DNA of 64,000 nt from JBCDCY01 sp039180875 (GTDB lineage: Bacteria > Pseudomonadota > Alphaproteobacteria > Rhodobacterales > Rhodobacteraceae): NCBI GenBank assembly GCA_039180875.1, contig JBCDCY010000001.1, positions 992,001-1,056,000 on the forward strand. The letters run 5' to 3'. Every line of letters starts with the position of its first letter. The stretch's first letter is position 1. The translations under genes and the position numbers were made by a program. Positions 1 through 8,183 of the stretch are shown here, piece by piece. Below the pieces are notes generated by a model. That model was not told the DNA's origin and made no database searches. It saw nothing but the letters and a program-made list of their open reading frames with translations.

Positions 1-93
1 TGCAACATGGCCGCCATATAGAGGCTCGGAGTTGGGACGGTCTCCGTCGCAACCGGCCAGAACCTAAAGCGACTCAAATGTAGGAGACCCGAT

Positions 94-540
94 ATGAGCG
101 CGGACAAGACGATCAAAGACGCCACCGCCAAGATCGAGACCATGGCGGCCGACACCCAGAAAGCCTTCACCGACCAGTTCGAGCGGATGACCCGCGGGTT
201 CGAGGACGCCTCGACCTTCGGTCAGGAGAACGTGGATGCGCTGATGAAGTCCGGTGAGATCGCGGCCAAGGCGGCTGAAGGTCTGAACACCGAGGCCAGC
301 ACGTACTCCAAGAAAGCGTTCGATGACGGCGTCGCTGCGGCGAAAGACCTCGCCTCGGCCAAGAACGTCAACGAGCTGATCGAGAAGCAGACCGATTTCG
401 CCAAGGCGTCGCTCGAGAGCTTCGTCAAGCAGGCGACCAAGATGAACGAGATGGCGATCGCCGCATCGCGCGACGCGATGGAGCCGATCTCGACGCGTTT
501 CGTGAAAGCGACGGACCTGGTTCGCTCTTTCACCGCCTAA
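94..540 (+). CDS. Phasin family protein (PHA granule-associated)
   Basis: A 148-residue, Met- and Trp-poor, almost entirely helical protein rich in Ala, Lys and Glu. The pattern (an 'FEDASTFGQENVDALMKSG' segment around residue 45, then a long amphipathic helix) is that of Phasin_2 proteins. These coat polyhydroxyalkanoate granules in alphaproteobacteria and stabilise their surface. The ATG at 94 is preceded by AGGAG at 82-86, a good Shine-Dalgarno with 7-nt spacing. There is no signal peptide or membrane segment, as expected for a cytoplasmic granule protein. It is transcribed alone: a strong hairpin terminator follows directly. Family assignment is confident from composition and motif. No PHA synthase is visible in this window. 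Confidence 0.88.
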   Translation: MSADKTIKDATAKIETMAADTQKAFTDQFERMTRGFEDASTFGQENVDALMKSGEIAAKAAEGLNTEASTYSKKAFDDGVAAAKDLASAKNVNELIEKQTDFAKASLESFVKQATKMNEMAIAASRDAMEPISTRFVKATDLVRSFTA

Positions 541-561
541 CACTCTGCGGTTATCGATTCG

Positions 562-590
562 AAAAGGGGGCTTCGGCCCCCTTTTCAGTT
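562..590 (+). terminator. Rho-independent terminator after the phasin gene
   Basis: A 10-bp perfect stem (562-571 with 576-585: four A, five G, C against G, five C, four T) closes a UUCG tetraloop and ends in a T-rich tract. It lies 22 nt after the phasin stop codon. Confidence 0.9.
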
Positions 591-612
591 TGTCCCTTCT
601 CGATATATCAGA

Positions 613-628
613 AGGGGTGCCAGCCCCT
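613..628. repeat. Short GGGG-y-GCCA-g-CCCC hairpin
   Basis: A 6-bp stem with a GCCA loop (AGGGGT-GCCA-GCCCCT, one G-U pair) just upstream of clpS. The same GCCA-loop hairpin design recurs at 15693-15712 and 52802-52821, so it is probably an interspersed palindrome. Confidence 0.4.
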
Positions 629-636
629 GGACGAGG

Positions 637-1035
637 GTGCGTCAGCCATTGGCGATGATCTCTCACGGCATGACGGCGGATGCCATGATTGAACGACTTG
701 AAATGAACGGCGACCCAGACGGGCCCGATGACGACGGCCAGGGGGATACCGCTGTCGTCGTCAAGACCCGGCCGAAGACCCAGAAGCCGCCGCTCTACAA
801 AGTGCTGCTGTTGAATGACGACTACACGCCGATGGAGTTCGTCGTGCACGTGCTGCAGCGCTTTTTCGGCATCAATCATCAGCAGGCCGTCGATCTGATG
901 CTGACCGTGCATCGCAAGGGCGTGGCAGTGGTCGGCGTTTTCTCCTTCGAGATTGCCGAGACCAAGGTGACGCAGGTCATGGATTATGCTCGGCGGAACC
1001 AGCATCCGTTGCAGTGCACCATGGAGAAGGAGTGA
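637..1035 (+). CDS. clpS: ATP-dependent Clp protease adaptor ClpS
   Basis: ClpS binds the N-domain of ClpA and delivers N-degron substrates (Leu, Phe, Tyr, Trp N-termini) to ClpAP. The core is clear: 'LLNDDYTPMEFVVHVL' (about residues 58-73) carries the Asp-Asp pair that binds the substrate alpha-amino group and the pocket Met; 'VHRKGVAVVG' follows, then 'ETKVTQVMDYAR'. The GTG at 637 gives 132 residues with a long, poorly conserved N-terminus. In-frame ATGs at 655, 670, 685 and 703 are equally possible; the last gives about 110 residues, closer to the usual ClpS length, and none has a strong ribosome-binding site. The downstream methyltransferase starts on its stop codon. No clpA is next to it. 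Confidence 0.92.
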   Translation: MRQPLAMISHGMTADAMIERLEMNGDPDGPDDDGQGDTAVVVKTRPKTQKPPLYKVLLLNDDYTPMEFVVHVLQRFFGINHQQAVDLMLTVHRKGVAVVGVFSFEIAETKVTQVMDYARRNQHPLQCTMEKE

Positions 1036-2123
1036 GGGGCGCGTCGCGCGCGTCCGTGCGCCCCGGTCCTGCCCCGCAACTTCGGATCGTCAAGGACCCC
1101 GGTGATGTCGCCCGGTTGGAGCGGATGCGCGACGCCGGGGGATTCGCAGGGTTGGACGGGCCGCTGCTGGCGCTGAACGCCCCGGCGGCACCGGGCCTCG
1201 TGGCACTGCTTGGGACGGAGGCGACGGTCTTCGCCCAGCGCCGCTTCTCCGTCCATCAGGCGCTCAAGGATGAGGGGGCGGAGGTCGTGACGAGGCCCGA
1301 GGGTCCGTTCGCCGCCGCCGTGGTGTTTCCCGAGCGCAGCGCCGCCGCGTCCCTCGGCCTGGTGGCGGAGGCGGCGGCGCGGGCGGCGGGTGGCCGGCTG
1401 ATCGTCACCGGACCGAAGTCGGCCGGCATCGAACCGCTGCTCGCGAAGGTGGCGGCTGAGGTGCCAGAGCTTGGGCGCCTCGCCAAGGCCCACGGCAAGG
1501 CCGCCTGGTTCGACCTGCCGTCGCGTCGCCCGGCAGAGCTCGACGCCTGGGCCGCTGCCGTGGCGCCCGCGCCGGTGATCGACGGCTTCGTCGCCGCGCC
1601 CGGCATGTTCAGCGCCGACGGGCCGGATCCAGGCTCCGCCGCCCTAGCCATCCATCTCGACGCGCGGATCAAGGGGCGCGTGGCCGAGCTTGGCGCCGGC
1701 TGGGGCTGGCTTTCCGCGCAAATCGCGGAGTGTGCGCCGGGGATGGAGAGCCTGGACGTCATCGAGGACGATGCCGCCGCCCTCGATGCCGCCCGGACCA
1801 ACCTCGCCGATCCGCGGGCCCGGTTTCACTGGGCCGATGTCACGACCCTCAAGCGGCCGGGCGACGGCTATGACTGGATCGTCATGAACCCGCCCTTTCA
1901 TCAGGGGCGGGAGGCCGATCCGGGGCTCGGCCAGGCCTTTATCGCGGCCGCCGCGCGATTGCTCGGGCCCCGGGGGCGGCTCCTGATGGTCGCCAACCGG
2001 CATCTGCCCTATGAGGCGACCCTGCGCGCCCGCTTCGCCGAGATCGACCTGCGTGAGCAGGACCGCCGCTACAAGATCGTCGAGGCGGCCCGGCCGACCG
2101 CGCAGCGCCGACGCCGGGCGTGA
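1032..2123 (+). CDS. RsmC-like class I SAM-dependent methyltransferase
   Basis: 363 residues from GTG 1032, whose bases overlap the clpS stop (GTGA) and which has GGAG at 1023-1026; GTG 1014 is an alternative upstream start. The C-terminal half has the Rossmann SAM site 'ELGAGWGWLS' and the N-methyltransferase catalytic motif 'NPPFHQG', followed by 'ANRHLPYE'. This is the layout of 16S rRNA (guanine-1207-N2) methyltransferase RsmC. The N-terminal half is the degenerate, non-catalytic duplicate typical of RsmC/RlmG. The likely role is ribosomal RNA base methylation. Substrate assignment (G1207) is inferred from family resemblance, so no symbol is given. It overlaps the next gene by 4 nt, suggesting a clpS-rsmC-MFS operon. 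Confidence 0.8.
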   Translation: MRGASRASVRPGPAPQLRIVKDPGDVARLERMRDAGGFAGLDGPLLALNAPAAPGLVALLGTEATVFAQRRFSVHQALKDEGAEVVTRPEGPFAAAVVFPERSAAASLGLVAEAAARAAGGRLIVTGPKSAGIEPLLAKVAAEVPELGRLAKAHGKAAWFDLPSRRPAELDAWAAAVAPAPVIDGFVAAPGMFSADGPDPGSAALAIHLDARIKGRVAELGAGWGWLSAQIAECAPGMESLDVIEDDAAALDAARTNLADPRARFHWADVTTLKRPGDGYDWIVMNPPFHQGREADPGLGQAFIAAAARLLGPRGRLLMVANRHLPYEATLRARFAEIDLREQDRRYKIVEAARPTAQRRRRA

Positions 2124-3319
2124 CCACCACGGCGGAGCTTGAGGGGCGGAGCGACTGGGGCGCCATCGCGGCCACGACCTTCGCCGGCATCGCGGTCGCC
2201 ACCCTGATCGGCAAGATGTCGGCGGCGATCCCGTTGATCCGGGAGGATCTGGGTACCGGCCTCTCCCTCCTCGGCACTCTGGCAGCGCTGATCAGCCTGG
2301 TCGCAGCCGTCGCGGGCCTGTTCTTCGGCGTCGCCGCCCGGCGGATCGGGCCGCGCCGCGCCGTGACCCTCGGCCTGCTGGCGGCGGCCTTGGGCTCGGC
2401 CCTGGGCGCGGGCGCGGGATCCGTCGGCCTCCTGCTCCTCCTCCGCGGGGTGGAGGCGGCGGGCTTCGCCCTGGTGGTCGCGGCCGGCCCGGCGCTGGTG
2501 CAGAGCCGGGCGGCGGCGCGCGACCGCGCACTCTCACTGGGCATATGGGGGATCTGGATCCCCCTAGGCGTGGCCGCGATCCTGCTGGTGGCAGCGCTTG
2601 GGGGCGCGGGGCTCGGCTGGCGCGGCCTCTATCTGGTGTCGGCCGGCATCCTGGTGCTCTCCGCCCTCTGGGTTCGCGTCGCGGTGCCCCCCGATGCGGC
2701 CCTCTCCGTGCCGCGCTTTCGCTTCGCCACCCTGGCGCGGCGCCGGCTGATGCTGACCATCGCCGCGTTCGCCGCGTTCGGAGGGGCGAACATGATCATG
2801 CTCGCCTTCCTGCCCACCCTGCTGATCGACCTCGCCGCCCTGCCGCTTGCCTGGGCGACGGCGGCGGCAATCGTCTCCAGCCTGCTGATCATGCCGGGCA
2901 ATGTGCTGGGCGGCTGGATGATCGGCCGGCAGATCGCCGCGGGGCCGATCATCCTCTTCTCGCTCGTCGCCATGGGCCTCACCTCCATCATGGTGCTGGG
3001 CGAGGGCTGGAGCATCGGCGCCCGGATCGGCGCGGCGGCTGCCTTCAGCCTTGCCTGCGGCTTTGCGCCCGGGGCGATCTGGGGCTCGATCCCCGCCCTT
3101 GCGACCGTGCCGGACGAGGCACCGGTGATCTCCGGCCTGCTCTTTCAGGGGGCGGGCCTCGGCCAGATCCTCGGCCCGTTTATCATCGGCGTGGTGGTGG
3201 AGGGCGCGGGCGCCTGGCAGGCGGGCCTCTCGGTGATGTTGGCCTTCGTGGGTGTGGGCGTGATCACGGCGCTCGCGCTGATGCGAGGCGGGGGCGATGA
3301 GGCGGCCCACGGCCCGTGA
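2120..3319 (+). CDS. MFS transporter (CynX/NimT-like)
   Basis: 399 residues, strongly hydrophobic with about 12 predicted membrane helices separated by short Arg-rich loops ('GVAARRIGPRRAV' is the loop 2-3 MFS signature). It resembles the 12-TM CynX/NimT group of Major Facilitator permeases, which includes cyanate and nitroimidazole transport proteins. The substrate cannot be read from sequence. The GTG start at 2120 overlaps the preceding stop (GTGA), so translation is coupled to the methyltransferase upstream. Confidence 0.82.
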   Translation: MTTTAELEGRSDWGAIAATTFAGIAVATLIGKMSAAIPLIREDLGTGLSLLGTLAALISLVAAVAGLFFGVAARRIGPRRAVTLGLLAAALGSALGAGAGSVGLLLLLRGVEAAGFALVVAAGPALVQSRAAARDRALSLGIWGIWIPLGVAAILLVAALGGAGLGWRGLYLVSAGILVLSALWVRVAVPPDAALSVPRFRFATLARRRLMLTIAAFAAFGGANMIMLAFLPTLLIDLAALPLAWATAAAIVSSLLIMPGNVLGGWMIGRQIAAGPIILFSLVAMGLTSIMVLGEGWSIGARIGAAAAFSLACGFAPGAIWGSIPALATVPDEAPVISGLLFQGAGLGQILGPFIIGVVVEGAGAWQAGLSVMLAFVGVGVITALALMRGGGDEAAHGP

Positions 3320-3434
3320 CGCAGCCCCCGCGCGCGAGGTCCCGGCAAAAGCGCCCTCGCACCCCTTCGCCCGGTTCGCATACGATCCGGGGAGGGGCGC
3401 CGATTCGCTGGGGCGCTCTACTTTAAGGCGGCTC

Positions 3435-4241
3435 ATGCCCTACGCCCTGACGGGAAAATCGGTGATCGTGACCGGGGCGGCCAGGGGCGTCGGCCTTGCC
3501 ATCAGCCGGAAGTTTGCCGAGGCGGGCGCCAAGGTGATGATGGCGGACTTGGACGAGGATCGCCTGGACGAGGAGGTGAAGCCGCTCGCCGAAGACAGCG
3601 AGGATGTGCGCGCCTTTCACTGCGATCTTTGCGAGCGCCTGTCGGTGCAGAACCTGGTGGCCGCGACCATCGACGCCTTCGACCGGGTCGACATCCTCGT
3701 CAATGCCAGCCGCCAGGTGATCGCCGCCGATCCGCTGAGCAGCGACAGCGAGGCCTTCGACAGCCTGATCCAGCAGAACGTGAAGAACACCCTGCAGATG
3801 AGCCAGGCCGTGGCCAAGCGGATGATCCAACAGACGAAGGACCGGACGGAGCCGGGCCCGGCAGGCTCCATCGTCAACGTCACCTCGATCGCCGCGCGCC
3901 GCACCCTGCCGGATCTGCTGGCCTATTCGGTGAGTTGCGCGGCCCTCGACCAATTGACCCGCTCCCTCGCGGTGGCGCTGGCCTGCCACTCGATCCGGGT
4001 GAATGCCGTGGCGCTTGGTGGGGTGATGACCTCCAACCTCCGGGAGGCGCTGCGCGATCGGGAGGGGTTGCGCGACGAGCTGACCGCCGTCACCCCCCTC
4101 GGCCGGATCGGCGAAGCGGACGAGGCGGCCGACGCCGCCGTCTTTCTCGCCTCGGCGGCCGCGAGTTTCGTCACCGGCCAGATCCTGGCGGTGGACGGCG
4201 GGCGCACGATGCTCGACCCGCTCGATACCCCCGCGCATTGA
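3435..4241 (+). CDS. Atypical short-chain dehydrogenase/reductase (SDR)
   Basis: 268 residues from ATG 3435 (AAGGCGG just upstream). The frame is open further 5' to 3297, but that extension is Arg/Pro-rich and not SDR-like. The nucleotide-binding motif 'TGAARGVG' and the classical SDR fold order are intact, as is the 'NVTS' serine strand and the C-terminal 'VTGQILAVDGG'. The catalytic YxxxK motif reads 'YSVSC': codons TAT TCG GTG AGT TGC at about 3922-3936, so the lysine that lowers the Tyr pKa is a cysteine. The usual 'NNAG' motif is 'NASR'. It may be a non-catalytic or altered-chemistry SDR. Fold assignment is certain; substrate is unknown. Confidence 0.85.
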   Translation: MPYALTGKSVIVTGAARGVGLAISRKFAEAGAKVMMADLDEDRLDEEVKPLAEDSEDVRAFHCDLCERLSVQNLVAATIDAFDRVDILVNASRQVIAADPLSSDSEAFDSLIQQNVKNTLQMSQAVAKRMIQQTKDRTEPGPAGSIVNVTSIAARRTLPDLLAYSVSCAALDQLTRSLAVALACHSIRVNAVALGGVMTSNLREALRDREGLRDELTAVTPLGRIGEADEAADAAVFLASAAASFVTGQILAVDGGRTMLDPLDTPAH

Positions 4242-4261
4242 GGCCCCCCGCAGCGGCGGAC

Positions 4262-4338
4262 GCCTCCGGCGGGGATACTTCGGCCAGCAAGAAAGCCCCT
4301 GCAGCTTTCGCAGTGGTTCAAATATCCCCGCCGGAGGC
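4262..4338. repeat. Inverted pair of an intergenic GC palindromic repeat
   Basis: The 16-mer at 4262-4277 (gcctccggcggggata) is repeated as its exact reverse complement at 4323-4338, 45 nt apart, in the 195-nt gap between two plus-strand genes. The right-hand unit, extended to 20 nt (4319-4338), occurs again identically at 59644-59663 after hemE. Similar elements are familiar from Rhodobacteraceae intergenic regions. Transcribed, the pair would fold into a long-armed hairpin. Confidence 0.75.
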
Positions 4339-4436
4339 CTAGGTCTCTTGGGATCGAGCCTCGCCGTCGGACCGGCGGCAACGTGGTTCTGTCCGGCCGC
4401 GATATCCCCTAGGCTGGCGGCAATGGAGGAGATGCC

Positions 4437-4751
4437 ATGCCTGCACCCCTTGCTCTGACGCCCGTGGCGCTGACCGCGCTTCGCTACGGCGCCGTGGCCG
4501 CCGTCACCTACCTCGCCCTGCGCCGCCGGACCGCCCGCGGCCTTCCGGAGGCGGCGCGGGAGGATGCGCTCGACGAGGTGGCGGAGGGGGTGGAGATCCT
4601 GACCCATGCCCAGCCTGGCGAGGCGCGCGGCGACGGCGCGGCGCGCCTCCGCCGGACCATCCGCCTCGGCCGGCACGGCCCGGGGTTGGAGATCGACGCC
4701 GCCGCTTTCGGCCGGCTGCGCGTTCGCCGCACTGGGGGGCACCGCCCATGA
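4437..4751 (+). CDS. Small hypothetical protein with one N-terminal membrane helix
   Basis: 104 residues from ATG 4437, with GGAGGA at 4425-4430 (6-nt spacing), an unusually good ribosome-binding site that supports a real gene. Residues about 5-27 are hydrophobic ('LALTPVALTALRYGAVAAVTYLAL') and could anchor it in the membrane. The rest is charged and Arg/Glu/Gly-rich. No known domain is recognised. It overlaps the GST gene by 4 nt (ATGA), so the two are probably co-translated. Confidence 0.65.
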   Translation: MPAPLALTPVALTALRYGAVAAVTYLALRRRTARGLPEAAREDALDEVAEGVEILTHAQPGEARGDGAARLRRTIRLGRHGPGLEIDAAAFGRLRVRRTGGHRP

Positions 4752-5359
4752 AGCTGCATCACTCGCCGGCCTCGCCCTTCGTGCGCAAGGTCATGGTCCT
4801 GCTGCATGAGACCGGCATGGCCGATCGGGTCGAGATCAGCCCCGCCATGGGCACCCCGGTCGATCCCGGGACGATGCCGGTCTCGCGCAACCCCCTCGGC
4901 AAGATCCCGTGCTTCGAGCGTTCGGACGGCCCGGCGCTTTATGACAGCCGGGTGATCTGCCGCTATCTCGACGACCTGGCGGGGGCCGGGCTCTACCCGA
5001 CCGGGGCGGGGCTTTGGGACGTGCTGACGCTCGAGGCGACGGCGGATGGGATCATGGAGGCGGCGGTGCTGATCGTCTACGAGGGCCGCACGCGCGACCC
5101 GGGCGAGCGGTCCGAGGCGTGGGTGAGTGGCCAGCGAGAGAAGATCGCCCGCGCCCTCGCCGCCTTGGAGGAGCGCTGGATGGGCCATCTCGGCGGGCCG
5201 CTCCATATGGGCCAGATCGCGGTCGGCTGCGCCCTCGGCTATCTCGGCTTCCGCCTGCCGGACTGGGATTGGGCGGCCGAGCGGCCGACGCTGCAGACCT
5301 GGTACCAGGGCTTTGCCGCCCGCCCCTCTATGCAAGAGACCGCGCCGCCCGCGGCATGA
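4748..5359 (+). CDS. Glutathione S-transferase family protein
   Basis: 203 residues. The N-terminal thioredoxin-like domain begins 'MKLHHSPASPFVRKVMVLLHE', with the Ser-Pro-Phe-x-Arg active-site loop typical of bacterial GSTs. It has the cis-Pro 'GKIPCFE' and the glutathione-binding 'LYDSRVICRYLD'. The all-helical C-terminal domain follows from about residue 85. It probably conjugates glutathione to electrophiles or acts as a thiol oxidoreductase in the cytoplasm; the substrate is unknown. It starts inside the stop of the preceding small gene. Confidence 0.9.
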   Translation: MKLHHSPASPFVRKVMVLLHETGMADRVEISPAMGTPVDPGTMPVSRNPLGKIPCFERSDGPALYDSRVICRYLDDLAGAGLYPTGAGLWDVLTLEATADGIMEAAVLIVYEGRTRDPGERSEAWVSGQREKIARALAALEERWMGHLGGPLHMGQIAVGCALGYLGFRLPDWDWAAERPTLQTWYQGFAARPSMQETAPPAA

Positions 5360-5402
5360 TCGGCGCCAGGCGCCCCGGTCCGATAGGCGCGGGGTATAGG
5401 CC

Positions 5403-6590
5403 ATGACCCGCCGCCATGACATCGACTGGCTGCGGGCGCTGCTCTTCGGCCTGCTCGTGCTGCATCACGTCGCCGTCGGCTTCGCGCCGTTCGGGGCCGA
5501 GATTTACGGCCTCGTCAACGACCGTCTGGCGGGGGACGGGCTGAGCCTCGCCATCTATTTCAGCCATAGCTGGCGCTTGCCGACGCTCTTCCTGATCGCC
5601 GGCCTCGGCACCTGGTTCGCCACGGGTCGCGGCGCCGGCCCCGGCATGGTGGGCCGGCGGCTGGCGCGGCTTCTGGTGCCGGCGCTTTTTGCCACCTTCA
5701 GCTTGAACGTCATCGCCGCGCTCGCCACAGCCTACGGCACCGGCGAGGGGGAGGCGTTCTGGGCCGAGGCCTCCGACTGGTGGCTGGCGCCGCAGCCCTT
5801 CCAGGTCATGCATCTTTGGTTTCTCTACAACCTCGCGCTCTACACGCTGCTCGCCTGGCCGCTGTTCCTTGCGCGCAATCGGCTGGGTCAGCTCGTGCTA
5901 CCGCCGCGGATGCTGCTGCTCACTTTGGCGCTCGCGGTCACATCGATCGCGGTGCTGGCAAAGCCTTGGGGGGCTGCGATCGCCGGGGATGCCTACCAAT
6001 GGCCCTGGTATCTCGGCTTCTTCCTCGGCGGCTATCTGATCGGCAGCCAGCACCGGCACGTGCTGAACTGGCTTGCCCGCCGGGTCTATTGGCTGATCGC
6101 GGCGGGCGTGGGCTTGTTCCTGGCCGAGGTGGGTATGCTGGCGAGCGCGCTGGAGCGCGACCTGGCCCTCGGCGCCGCCCTCGCCTCAGGTGGCTGGGCG
6201 GCGGAGGGCTTGGCGCCGGCCTACGGCCCCCTTGGCCTCTCCTTCGTCGCGGTGGAGGGATTGAACGCCTGGGCCTGGAGCCTCGCGGCCGTCGGCCTCG
6301 CCGCCCGCTATCTGAACCGCGACGGCCCTTACCGGGATGCGATCAGTCGTGCGGTCTTTCCGGTCTACGTGCTGCACTTCCCGGTGATGTTCGTAGGCCT
6401 CGCGGCGCTGACCACCACCGCCTGGCCCTGGGGCGTCGACTTTCTGCTGCTGACGCTTTGGACCTACGGCGTGACGATCGCCCTCTACGCGCTGGCGACC
6501 TACACCGGGCCGTTCCTCTACCTGATCGGCGGGCGCCCGGCCCGGAACGTGCCGGCGGTCAGATCCGCCGCTCAACCATCATCTTCTTGA
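5403..6590 (+). CDS. Acyltransferase-3 family membrane protein
   Basis: 395 residues with about ten hydrophobic helices. It opens with 'RRHDIDWLRALLFGLLVLHHVA', the start motif of membrane acyltransferases (Acyl_transf_3, OafA/OpgC type); the 'R-x10-H' style arrangement near the first helix is characteristic. These enzymes O-acylate surface glycans or glucans at the inner membrane. 'HLWFLYNLALY' near residue 138 is the conserved loop before helix 4. The 3' end overlaps the convergent sdhB gene by 32 nt. The acceptor is not known. The polysaccharide locus is 22 kb away, so a link is only a possibility. Confidence 0.83.
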   Translation: MTRRHDIDWLRALLFGLLVLHHVAVGFAPFGAEIYGLVNDRLAGDGLSLAIYFSHSWRLPTLFLIAGLGTWFATGRGAGPGMVGRRLARLLVPALFATFSLNVIAALATAYGTGEGEAFWAEASDWWLAPQPFQVMHLWFLYNLALYTLLAWPLFLARNRLGQLVLPPRMLLLTLALAVTSIAVLAKPWGAAIAGDAYQWPWYLGFFLGGYLIGSQHRHVLNWLARRVYWLIAAGVGLFLAEVGMLASALERDLALGAALASGGWAAEGLAPAYGPLGLSFVAVEGLNAWAWSLAAVGLAARYLNRDGPYRDAISRAVFPVYVLHFPVMFVGLAALTTTAWPWGVDFLLLTLWTYGVTIALYALATYTGPFLYLIGGRPARNVPAVRSAAQPSSS

Positions 6591-7338
6591 TCTCGGCGAT
6601 AGCCTTGGCTGGGTTCAGTCCCTTAGGACAGGTCTGGGCGCAGTTCATGATCGTGTGGCAGCGGTAGAGCTTGAAGGGATCTTCGAGCTCATCGAGCCGC
6701 TCTCCCGTCGCCTCGTCCCGGCTGTCGATCAGCCAGCGATAGGCGTGGAGCAATGCCGCCGGACCCAGATAGCGGTCGCCGTTCCACCAGTAGCTTGGGC
6801 AGGAGGTGGAGCAGGAGGCGCACATCACGCATTCATAGAGCCCGTCGAGCTTCTTGCGATCCTCAATCGACTGGCGCCATTCGTCGCCCGGCCGGTTCGT
6901 CTTGGTCTCGAGCCACGGCATGATCGAGGCGTGCTGGGCATAGAAATGGGTCAGATCGGGGATCAAATCCTTGATCACCGGCATGTGCGGCAAGGGGTAG
7001 ATCTTCACGTCGCCCTTGATCTCGTCGAGGCCGTAGATGCAGGCCAGCGTGTTGATCCCGTCGATGTTCATCGCGCAGGAGCCGCAGATCCCCTCCCGAC
7101 ACGAGCGGCGGAAGGTGAGCGTCGGGTCGATCTCGTTCTTGATCTTGATGAGGGCGTCGAGGACCATCGGCCCGCAATCGTCCATGTCGAGGAAGTACGT
7201 GTCGACCCGCGGCTGCGCCTGCTCGTCGGGGTTCCACCGATAGATCTTGAACGTCCGCACGTTGGTCGCGTTTTCCGGCATCGGCCAGGTTTGACCGACG
7301 ACGATGCGGGAATTCTTCGGGAGCGCGAGCTCAACCAT
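6559..7338 (-). CDS. sdhB: Succinate dehydrogenase iron-sulfur subunit
   Basis: 259 residues. The [2Fe-2S] ferredoxin domain has 'CREGICGSC', followed by the [4Fe-4S] and [3Fe-4S] clusters at 'CVMCASCSTSCP' and 'CHTIMNCAQTCPKGLNP'. It transfers electrons from SdhA FAD to the membrane quinone site in complex II of the TCA cycle. It is the last gene of the sdhC-sdhD-sdhA group but is separated from sdhA by a lipoprotein and a methyltransferase gene. A 106-nt gap with a promoter-like sequence precedes it, so it may have its own transcript as well. Length and all cluster cysteines are normal. Confidence 0.97.
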   Translation of the reverse strand: MVELALPKNSRIVVGQTWPMPENATNVRTFKIYRWNPDEQAQPRVDTYFLDMDDCGPMVLDALIKIKNEIDPTLTFRRSCREGICGSCAMNIDGINTLACIYGLDEIKGDVKIYPLPHMPVIKDLIPDLTHFYAQHASIMPWLETKTNRPGDEWRQSIEDRKKLDGLYECVMCASCSTSCPSYWWNGDRYLGPAALLHAYRWLIDSRDEATGERLDELEDPFKLYRCHTIMNCAQTCPKGLNPAKAIAEIKKMMVERRI

Positions 7339-7365
7339 TCAGTCGCCTCACTTACCTACACCATC

Positions 7366-7394
7366 AATTTAGTCGGCTGGCCGCGATGCACAAA
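7366..7394 (-). promoter_or_regulatory. Possible sigma-70-type promoter of sdhB
   Basis: On the minus strand, TTTGTG (7394-7389) and TAAATT (7371-7366) are separated by 17 nt and lie about 30 nt upstream of the sdhB ATG, in an AT-richer patch of the 106-nt gap. This is consensus resemblance only. Confidence 0.35.
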
Positions 7395-7444
7395 GGACAA
7401 ATGCGCGCGGGTTGCCGGAGAACCATAGTTAAATGCTACATTTT

Positions 7445-8164
7445 TCAGGATTCAGGCTTGCGGCCGAGCCAGATCGCCTCGCCCCGATGCAGGGCGAAAT
7501 CCTGCACTTCGCGGCCGACGATGGTGAAGCGGCTGGGGTCGAGGCCGGCCGCCGCGATCCGGTCGCCGAAGTCCTGGCCATAGAAGCGCAGATGGGTCGG
7601 ATCGGTGTAGTGAAATCTCCGTTCCTCGGCCGTGGTGATGGTTGGATCGTCGAAGGTCGTCTCCCAGCCGGCGACCAGGGGGACAGACAGGATGGCGCAG
7701 CCACCCGGCGAGAGCACCCGCCTGATCTCCACCAAGGCAGCGTGATCGTCCACATGTTCCAGCACGTGGTTGGCGATGATCACGTCGAACCGGGCATCCG
7801 GCAGATCCATCGCGGTGATGTCGAGCTGCCACTCGAACTTGTCGTTCAGGTCCGCCGTCCGGTACTCCGCCACGTCGAGCGCCTCGCGCACCCAGGGCTC
7901 GGCCGCGAAGTGCAGGACGCGGGCGGTCTGCGGGATCTCCGCCTCCCGCTCCAGCCAGAGCTTGAGCAGGCGGTGGCGCGGGCGCGAGTCGCAGGACGGG
8001 CACCAGATCGCGGGCTTGTGCCGGACCGGGCTGAACGGGCCATGATAGTGGCAGATCGGGCAGCTCCGAACCGATCCCTTCGCCACCAGCCGGTCGACAT
8101 GGTCCCGCGCCCGCTTGGCCCGCAGCGCCAGGACCTCCGCGATTTCCCTCTCCGTCCGACCCAT
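7445..8164 (-). CDS. Zinc-ribbon class I SAM-dependent methyltransferase
   Basis: 239 residues from ATG 8164; the frame is open further upstream but runs antisense-like through the preceding gene. An N-terminal Cys4 knuckle ('CPICHYHG' ... 'CPSCDSRPRHR', about residues 35-65) precedes a Methyltransf_11 domain. Strand 4 and the post-I region read 'FDVIIANHVLEHVDD', typical of small-molecule or glycan methyltransferases. SAM-binding motif I is weak ('VLHFAAEPW'). It sits 19 nt downstream of the lipoprotein gene and upstream of sdhB, so it is part of the sdh transcript. It resembles methyltransferases found near polysaccharide genes; the substrate is unknown. Confidence 0.8.
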   Translation of the reverse strand: MGRTEREIAEVLALRAKRARDHVDRLVAKGSVRSCPICHYHGPFSPVRHKPAIWCPSCDSRPRHRLLKLWLEREAEIPQTARVLHFAAEPWVREALDVAEYRTADLNDKFEWQLDITAMDLPDARFDVIIANHVLEHVDDHAALVEIRRVLSPGGCAILSVPLVAGWETTFDDPTITTAEERRFHYTDPTHLRFYGQDFGDRIAAAGLDPSRFTIVGREVQDFALHRGEAIWLGRKPES

Positions 8165-8183
8165 CGTCCCGCCCGCAGTGTCG

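Noticed and set aside
3297..3434. In-frame upstream extension of the SDR protein
   Set aside because: It is Arg/Pro-rich, overlaps the MFS gene end, and the conserved SDR N-terminus starts at 3435 with a fair ribosome-binding site.
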